64,000 nucleotides of DNA. Origin: Celoporthe dispersa (taxonomy: Eukaryota > Ascomycota > Sordariomycetes > Diaporthales > Cryphonectriaceae). Where the stretch lies: positions 1,798,001 through 1,862,000 of the forward strand of contig WAID01000006.1 in assembly GCA_016584495.1 (NCBI GenBank), in the 5' to 3' direction. The translations under genes were made by a program, and so were the position numbers. Under the pieces are notes generated by a model that worked only from the letters and a program-made list of their open reading frames with translations, was not told the origin of the DNA and did no database searches. Numbering within the stretch: position 1 is the stretch's first letter; every line of letters begins with the position of its first letter. This document shows, piece after piece, positions 57,782 to 64,000 of this stretch.

Positions 57782-60028
57782 ATGATGGCAGACGCAGAAG
57801 AGGTGACAATCGACGGAGTGGCGGAGATGACGGCCGCCAATGATCTCTCGGCAACGGCCGACGAGACACTGCCACAGGATGCTGGAGAGGCTGGGAAGCC
57901 TGTTGCGGCGGGCGGGACCTCGCCAGCGGCAACGGGCAAGCGCCCAATGGTCGACGCGGTGCTGGGCCAAGGACCAGAGCAGGCCGAAGAAGACCTGCCT
58001 CCTCGCAAGAAAGCCAGGAAAGGCTCCTCGGCCACCAGTGCGCACGGCCACACACCCACGAGCGCCGACGAGGGAGAGATCAGCTCATCAGGAGCCAGGA
58101 AGAGGTCGGTCTCGAATTCAAGCGATGGACAAGGCTCCAGGTCTACCGACATGCCCTCACAACCAGCCCAGCCAACTCCTGGGGTGCCTGGGCTGCGCAC
58201 TTCTTTTGGCGCAGGTGCCCAAGGCTCAAACCAGCCGAGCGGCAATCCCGACTTGGTGGTGTACAATCCCCTAACGCCACAGGAGCGCGTGGGGCTCGTG
58301 CAGGCCATCCAGGCCGGCGAGGCAAAGACCGTGACGCCCGTCAACAAACGAGACCTGCTGTGGACCGTCAACCCTATCAAGTCCGAATATGTCGTGGGCA
58401 CTACCTGGTTGGAGATATTTGAATCCATCCTAGGCAAGTGGTGTGAGGCATTTGTGGTCCAGAATCAGGAAAATATCGAAAAGGTCGGCCTCGCACCCAG
58501 CCTCCTGAAGAAGGCGTTTATGAGCCGGCTGGAGGGCGATGTGACACCTGACCTGCCTCAGCTGATCCACACTACCGCAAAGAAGCATCTGAAGGACCCC
58601 GAGACCAGCCGTCTGCGAGATTTCGCTACTGAATTCAAACCTGACCCAAAAAAGATAGCCAAGAAGCAGGCGAAGCAAGCTAAAGCCAAAGGAAATAAAG
58701 GGCACGAACAGCCCGCCTCTGCTGCTGCCGCCCCCCCGCCACCTGCAGCTTCGAGTTCCAAGCCTGTCACCCCCGCCAGTCCACCCCGGCCTAGCGATGC
58801 CAACAATGGATCTGAGTTGAATCTAGGCGGCCATGCCGCCCCCAGCAGGCGCAGCACACCGTGGTGGAGAAGGAGGACGGCGAGGTTGACGAGGGCCAGG
58901 CCAGCGATGTCGAGATGGACCCCGCCACAACTGTTCCGGAGGAGGTATCAGTCCCCCAAGCCGAGCTCAGCCAGCGACACCATTACTACCCTGGGGTTCC
59001 GGACAACGCGGCCTTCTGCCTCACCTGCGCCCAGCCCGGCCACTCCACAGCAAGCTGCTCCGAGGCAAACTGCAAGTACTGCTCTGGCCCACACTTCAAT
59101 TACGAGTGTCCAACGCGCCAGCGGTGTAGCAGATGCAGAAAGCTCGGGCATACCAAGGCGAAGTGCCCAGAGAAGCTCGCGGCCGCCCCAGGCGAGGTCG
59201 CGATGGAGTGCGCGGTCTGCGAGGGTCATGATCATTCGGAGCAGAACTGCACCAGCCTCTGGCAGGTCTACCGGCCCCAGCCAGGCAGCGTCAGGAAGGT
59301 CAAGTCGCTGCCAATCTTCTGTTACTGCTGCGGCGAACAGGGCCACTATGGTGGAGACTGTGGTCTCGCGGACCTCAGTGTGCCTCCCACCAAGACGTGG
59401 ACTTATTCGGTCGCCTCCCTGTACATTGACCCCGCAAGCAACGAGGAGGCTCTTGCGTACAGGAATCCCCTCCCTCCCCCATCACCCGCCTCGGCGCCCG
59501 TCATTCCCGGTCGCAGCATCAAGCCCCAGTCGCATGTCTTTTTACGAAGAGAGCGACGACGAGGATCATACGGATGCCCTCGTACGAGGTGGCGCGCCGC
59601 GGCCCGCCCAGAAGGCCATGGGCAAGATCCAGATCGCGTCGAACATCAGCTTTGGTGGCCCCTCGGCAGCGTCCGCAGCAGCTCCGCCAAACCCCAAGAA
59701 GCGGCAGCAGCCACAGCAAAACACGAACAACCGCTATCCCCGACGCAACCGGAACCCATGGCCCGATGACTCTCGCCCTCCCCCTCCTCCTCTGCGGCAG
59801 GGAGGTAAGGACTACCCTCTGCGGAATGGAAGGAAGGTTCCCAAGGCGGGCCAGGGCGAGGTCCGTCCATCACCTGCGCCGCCGGGCGCTCCGCCTCGGT
59901 CTCAAGCCATGGGAGGCTCCCAGGAAGGTGGTTCTCGTGGGGGCAGAGGAGGAGGAGGAGGTAACAACCGTGGCCGTGGCGGGTTCAGTAGCTTTAGCAA
60001 GCGGAACCGTGGGCGCGGTTTCAAGTGA
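57782..60028 (+). CDS. AIR1: Air1/Air2-type five-zinc-knuckle RNA-binding protein (TRAMP complex subunit)
   Basis: RNA-binding subunit of the nuclear TRAMP complex, which links Trf4/5-type poly(A) polymerase and Mtr4 helicase to exosome-mediated RNA surveillance. Single exon, about 748 aa, longer than yeast Air2 (344 aa) because of long disordered N- and C-terminal regions. ATG at 57782 (another at 57785). Five CCHC knuckles lie at 59017-59361 (residues ~412-527): CLTCAQPGHSTASC, CKYCSGPHFNYEC, CSRCRKLGHTKAKC, CAVCEGHDHSEQNC and CYCCGEQGHYGGDC. Between knuckles 4 and 5 the LWQVYRP block matches the family's IWRxY motif, which contacts the poly(A) polymerase. The C terminus is acidic (YEESDDED) and then Gly/Arg-rich (RGG-like). 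Two frame breaks: a C5 run at 58839-58843 is one base short, and a T5 run at 59539-59543 is one base long. All knuckles lie in the shifted frame between them, while the original frame stays open throughout, so a conceptual translation without correction gives a full-length protein lacking every knuckle. Confidence 0.93.
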   Translation: MMADAEEVTIDGVAEMTAANDLSATADETLPQDAGEAGKPVAAGGTSPAATGKRPMVDAVLGQGPEQAEEDLPPRKKARKGSSATSAHGHTPTSADEGEISSSGARKRSVSNSSDGQGSRSTDMPSQPAQPTPGVPGLRTSFGAGAQGSNQPSGNPDLVVYNPLTPQERVGLVQAIQAGEAKTVTPVNKRDLLWTVNPIKSEYVVGTTWLEIFESILGKWCEAFVVQNQENIEKVGLAPSLLKKAFMSRLEGDVTPDLPQLIHTTAKKHLKDPETSRLRDFATEFKPDPKKIAKKQAKQAKAKGNKGHEQPASAAAAPPPPAASSSKPVTPASPPRPSDANNGSELNLGGHAAPSRRSTPWWRRRTARLTRARPAMSRWTPPQLFRRRYQSPKPSSASDTITTLGFRTTRPSASPAPSPATPQQAAPRQTASTALAHTSITSVQRASGVADAESSGIPRRSAQRSSRPPQARSRWSARSARVMIIRSRTAPASGRSTGPSQAASGRSSRCQSSVTAAANRATMVETVVSRTSVCLPPRRGLIRSPPCTLTPQATRRLLRTGIPSLPHHPPRRPSFPVAASSPSRMSFYEESDDEDHTDALVRGGAPRPAQKAMGKIQIASNISFGGPSAASAAAPPNPKKRQQPQQNTNNRYPRRNRNPWPDDSRPPPPPLRQGGKDYPLRNGRKVPKAGQGEVRPSPAPPGAPPRSQAMGGSQEGGSRGGRGGGGGNNRGRGGFSSFSKRNRGRGFK
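59017..59361 (+). other. Five CCHC zinc knuckles of the Air protein
   Basis: Five CX2CX3-4HX4C units with all ligands intact, in the +1 frame of this window (first base of codons at 3n+1), whereas the protein's N and C termini are read in the next frame. Confidence 0.95.
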
Positions 60029-60971
60029 AGCTAGAAGGTGGCGGTGTCTTCCGTGGGAGAGGACACGACTGATCAGGTCGGCCAGTGCGGCCGAGACCTT
60101 TAAGCCTGAGGAAATAGACCTCACCAGGTTCACGCCTCGCACGGTGATAACATCGACCACAGAACGGGGGGTCTGGCCGCAGCAATTCAATCCAGCAGAC
60201 ATTCCAAAAACGTAATATGAGTCCCACTTCTCTCGTGCATGTCTCACAATGTCGTCTCTCATTCCTCAGCACAACTGTTTTTGTTCTACCCCTTTCTGCA
60301 CGTGCACCTCCTACGTGTCAATCCTATATACGGCTTTTTTTTTATTTATATAATTCTTCAATTTTTTTTTTATCCTTTCTTCCTCTCGTGACGAAGACCC
60401 TCCTCGTCTTGATCGAGATTCTCCAGACATGCCCGAGCTGCGAAGCGGACTCGACCTGCCTCTGGTGAGAACTGCGTCATCTCATGTTGGATGCACACCT
60501 GCTGCTTCATAATCGCTAGGAGGTGCGTGCCTCATTACCTCAGCAAACAACCTCAGCAGGCCAAACATATACTCACTCTCCGCTCTTTCCAATCATTAAC
60601 TTTTTCACCTCTCGAAAAGTCTCCCGACTCTGCTCTGCTCTTCTCTCTCCCAATCTTTCAGCCGCCGCCTCTCCGCCCTATTCTCTTCACCCTCATCTAC
60701 GAATTCAAAAAAGAAAGCCAGGGACCACACCACACCACACCGTGTGTGTGTGTGTGTGTGTGTGTGTCGGTGTCGGCCTTGAACCTGATTTGCAGGTGTT
60801 TTAGTCGCCCACCCCGCACCCCGCCGCAGCGACCACCACTGCAACTTACAGACCAACCAGCCTCTCAATTCGACAACACGTCAGTACCAACACAGAGATC
60901 GCCATCCTCGAACCACACACGCACACACACACACACGACAACAACGCCAGCGCCACCAGCCAGTGCGCAAG
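60029..60971. other. Spacer between Air and the 2EXR gene
   Basis: Air 3' UTR followed by a C/T-rich leader of the next gene. Contains T-runs at ~60337 and 60362, a (GT)n run at 60742-60767 and an opposing (CA)n run at 60913-60935, 37 nt before the next start codon. Confidence 0.6.
60742..60935. repeat. Inverted (GT)n / (CA)n pair in the leader of the 2EXR gene
   Basis: GT dinucleotides at 60742-60767 and CA dinucleotides at 60913-60935 (one CG interruption), separated by about 145 nt. If both are transcribed they could pair in the 5' leader. Confidence 0.85.
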
Positions 60972-62016
60972 ATGAACAAGGCCCAGGGCAAGAGCGAGGT
61001 GCGCAGCAAGGCCGTCGCCAGGAAGAAGAAATGCCCCGTCTTCCATAAATTCCCAGAGCTATCGGCCGAGCTCCGCCTGCTCGTCATCGGGGCGGCGCTC
61101 GACGAGGACCGCAAGCGCCGTCCAGCCCGAGTAGTGCTTCTCGACCCCATCACGCGGCGTATCTCGCCGACCGTGGACCTCGGGGACAACCCATCGCCCC
61201 TTCTCTTTGTCAACATGGAGTTCCGCGAAGCTGCCCTCGAGATGTACGTCAGGCTGTCCGTCCTGGACCTGGGCTACCCCAACGCTGGGCAGTATGGCAA
61301 CGAGAACCAGTGGTACGATGGTGACGGCTGCCTGCGATATGATCTCACCATCGCCCAGCAGATTGACCACGAGGCCGCCGAGGGCAAACCCAAGGTGATT
61401 TTTACCCCACACACAAACCATCTCTCTCTCTCTCTCCCCTCTCTGACCATTTCTCACCCTCATACATGTACATCATCCCGTATTCGAGCGCCTGTCGAGC
61501 CAGCCATAACAGAGCACGCACGGACTGACCAGAGGCTCCCATACTCTTCAGGGTGGCATCTATATCGACGTCAAGAAAGACATCTTCATCACAGGCTCGA
61601 CGCCCAGACAGATCCTCGAGACAGGCGCCTTCCAGGAGATGTGTGACTGCGAAGAAGGCCCCTGGTGCCTGCCTGCCTTCCTCCTCACCGAGAAGCTTCC
61701 CCTCCAAGACTGTGCCGAGGTCGTGACGATGCGTGAGCTTACGTGGGATCCCGCCAGGAGCTGTACACACTGCGGCACCTATCATCCTCCCCGGTCCGAC
61801 AAGGACTTCTTCATGAGCAGGGGCCACATCCCCCCTCTGTATAACGCCGCCGTCTTCTCCAGCGTGAGCGCGTTCGGGTACTATATCATGAGCGGGGATG
61901 TTGACCCGGAGCTGTTCCTATACCAGGTGACCGACCTGGAGAGCGACGAGTTCCTGGAGGAGTGGGGTGCGAGGTTCTATAAGGCTGTGTACCTCAACGG
62001 CAAGATCGTGGCCTGA
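60972..62016 (+). CDS. 2EXR-domain protein (fungal-expanded family)
   Basis: Two exons, 60972-61394 and 61552-62016, encode 295 aa. The intron (157 nt) has donor GTGATT, a CTGAC branch at ~61534 and acceptor TTCAG, phase 0. The N-terminal FHKFPELSAELRLLVIGAAL, at about residues 23-43, is the F-box-like opening of the 2EXR domain. LFVNMEFREAALEMYVRL (~residues 79-96) is the second EXR-like element. The second exon contains CDCEEGPW and CTHCGTYHP cysteine pairs, and an acidic C-terminal region. The biochemical role of 2EXR proteins is unknown; they are numerous in Pezizomycotina. The start was chosen as the first ATG followed by sequence with family resemblance. Directly downstream of, and co-oriented with, the Air gene. 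No frame break. Confidence 0.88.
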
Positions 62017-64000
62017 TCCGGGCGGTCCAGCATCAGCTGAACCCGGGTGATAGACTTGACGGCGGCTTGTTGATGGAGAAGGGACGTCTTTTTTTCTTTT
62101 CTTTTTTCTTTCTCACGGAGTCCGCCAGCCTCACGCGACAGATGGGGTAGTTCTGGACTTGAGCGACCGGCCCTGACTATGACTGATGACACTTATGACT
62201 TGATGAACAGATAAGAGCAGGAAGAAGAAAGAAATTTGGTGTTCTCTCTCATATACTTTTTCCAAGAAAATATTATAAATCTCAGCGTGTATTGTAGGTT
62301 CGTTCTCTTTATCTTGGACTGGACAGCCTGCACGGTCACGTAACATGCCTCAAGCACATGATCCATCTGACCAACTCCTTGGCCTCTTCCACTTGCTCTG
62401 TGGCCAACGGTTCGTGGAGTCTGAAGATGGCCTGCCACGTTCCCACCGCTGGCCCCAATCCCTCTCAGAAGGTTGTCTGCTGTTCATCGAGTGAGCGACG
62501 AGGCCACTGTGGGAGCTGCAATGCCTCAGACTCAACATCTCCTCAACATAAGCTCACCTAGCATGACACACCCTCACACAGATCAACATGGATCGCGATG
62601 TTATCATCGCTAGAGACTGAGGCCCTCGGGCGATGTGGAGGCACCCAAAGGTGTTTAATTATCTCTAGCCACCATCCTGAATAAAGATGTATAAAGACCA
62701 TCTGCTCCAAGATCATGCAGGAACACCGCCGAGAGAGAGCATCGGGCACATTACACCACGCTGCTCTTCAGCAGGCCTGACGCTATCCCAACCTATAGTG
62801 TTGGCTGCCTAAGCACGCAGGCAGGCTCACCTAGCCTCAAGACCATGGCGTCCCAAACAAGAGAGCAGTGTCAACGCGTCTGCAAGGCGGCCGGGCTGAC
62901 GGTATAAGCAGGTCCTAACTCTCCACCCGAAGCTCATTCCCGCTACATCATTGTGTCTGTGGTCCTCCCGGGCGGGCCATTTTCACCGTGGCTCTTATCT
63001 GCTATACTCTTACTGCTGAGCCGTCCATCCCCCCCCTTCATCCTCCCGGCCCAACTTATCCTATAGCCATACCCTGGATGAAAAGAAAAGGGAGAGAGAG
63101 AAAAAAAAAGGGCTATTGATAATCTCAGCCTTGTCTGCTTGGTGTTTGTAACCCAAGGGAAATGGCACTGCCTTCCGCTTCCCCTGTGAGCACCTGGCTT
63201 ACCCAGCCCCAATGAGCCTACACCCACCTGGAGCAAGCACATGCGCGGGGGGCCTAACTTGATTCTCCTCCCCCGTCTTGTTATTTGTTTGAGGTTTGAT
63301 CACTATAGTAGTCAATTAAACACATGCACCAACTCTGCAGATTGATGACGAAAACCCCCCACAGCCCCCCCCTTCCGTCTTCTCCTTCTTCTTCTTCTTC
63401 CTCCCCACCTGCTTTTTCTTTTTTCTCTTTGTTCTTTGTTTTTTCTTTCTTTCTTTCCTTTCTCCAGAATTTTCTCCATAGTTTTATGGATTTTGCTTTT
63501 CCGCACCTCGGTGAGAGGGAAAGCGAAGGGACAGGAGACATGTCAGAAATGAGATGTGACCGCATCTACGCTCTGGTTACCCAATCCAGCACCCTGACTG
63601 TGCGCACCACAGGACTTCCCAACATGTTGCTTTTTACGGTACTGATCACTCGGACGCATATCTTGTTTTTCATGGCCCCTCCCCCCTTCTCCCCTGAGGC
63701 GGGCCCCTGGTCAGGAACCCACTCCGACCGTTGTGCTCATGACAGGCCTCTTCACCCCCCCCTCTCCCTCTCCCCTCTCTTCATCGCTTCGCCCTGCCCT
63801 TGGGTTACCCCCGAATGGCTTGGTCGACTGGTAGCATATCACCTGCTGTAAAGGCAGGGCATGCAAGGGTCTTTCCTCTGCAGAGGAGGCAAGCAGGTCG
63901 GTTGTCGGGGGGCCACACCTACAGTGGGCGCTGGGAAGAGCAGGCACTGGCAGGCGTACAGGTACTGTTACAAGTCCTCCAAGGGTTTCCGCCCAGGTAG
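62017..64000. other. 3' region of the 2EXR gene and intergenic sequence to the window end
   Basis: T-rich 3' UTR-like sequence (62088-62112), then mixed sequence with a C/T-rich block at 63370-63470. No open frame to the window end has a recognisable domain or coding-like codon use, so I see no partial gene at the edge. Confidence 0.6.

Noticed and set aside
58839..58846. Canonical viral-type -1 slippery heptamer (X XXY YYZ) at the Air C-run
   Set aside because: The codon phase does not match the heptamer pattern in both P and A sites and I saw no clear downstream pseudoknot, so programmed -1 frameshifting of the classical type is not supported.
58839..59543. Two small introns as the cause of the Air frame switches
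   Set aside because: The coding sequence is continuous in meaning across each switch, and no GT...AG pair of workable length surrounds the C5 or T5 run.
1..64000. CRISPR array or direct-repeat/spacer structure
   Set aside because: All short repeats are contiguous microsatellites; none has regular unique spacers, and the sequence is eukaryotic.

Overview
The window looks like nuclear DNA of a filamentous ascomycete (Pezizomycotina, most likely a Sordariomycete). The genes carry short spliceosomal introns (53-157 nt where unambiguous) with GTRNGT-type donors and TGCTAAC/CTGAC-like branch sites. Coding sequence is strongly G/C-rich at third positions. The gene set (an NsdD/SUB-1 GATA factor, a 2EXR protein, an Orm protein, a five-knuckle Air protein) is typical of this group. 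Between the genes lies low-complexity DNA: long pyrimidine tracts, (GT)n, (CT)n, poly-A/T and trinucleotide runs. I see no intact transposon, rRNA, confident tRNA or CRISPR.

Layout. 1-6979: no gene recognised; the last ~2 kb is a pyrimidine-rich leader. 6980-11412 (+): a large, mostly disordered protein with a short histone-H2A-like segment, a polyglutamine tract and four copies of a DFLxxxPP-like motif. 12999-14537 (+): free methionine-(R)-sulfoxide reductase. 14538-30590: 16 kb without a recognisable gene. 30591-32097 (-): NsdD/SUB-1 GATA-type regulator. 32098-50504: 18.4 kb without a recognisable gene. 50505-51655 (+): a two-exon conserved fungal protein of unknown function. 52969-53814 (-): class I, CCoAOMT-type O-methyltransferase. 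55161-55944 (-): Orm1/2 (ORMDL) sphingolipid regulator. 57782-60028 (+): Air1/Air2-type zinc-knuckle protein of the TRAMP complex. 60972-62016 (+): 2EXR-domain protein. 62017-64000: nothing recognised.

The genes do not form an operon-like pathway cluster; they are independent housekeeping and regulatory genes. The developmental regulator sits alone in about 34 kb of non-coding sequence, which suggests a large regulatory domain.

The most unusual signal is that three genes (the large protein, NsdD and Air) each contain exactly two single-base frame breaks. In coding direction the order is always -1 then +1, always at short homopolymers, so the conserved reading frame leaves and then returns. 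Homopolymer sequencing or assembly error is the simplest cause, but the repeated compensated pattern deserves a direct check. All gene models here are read by eye; no homology search was run.
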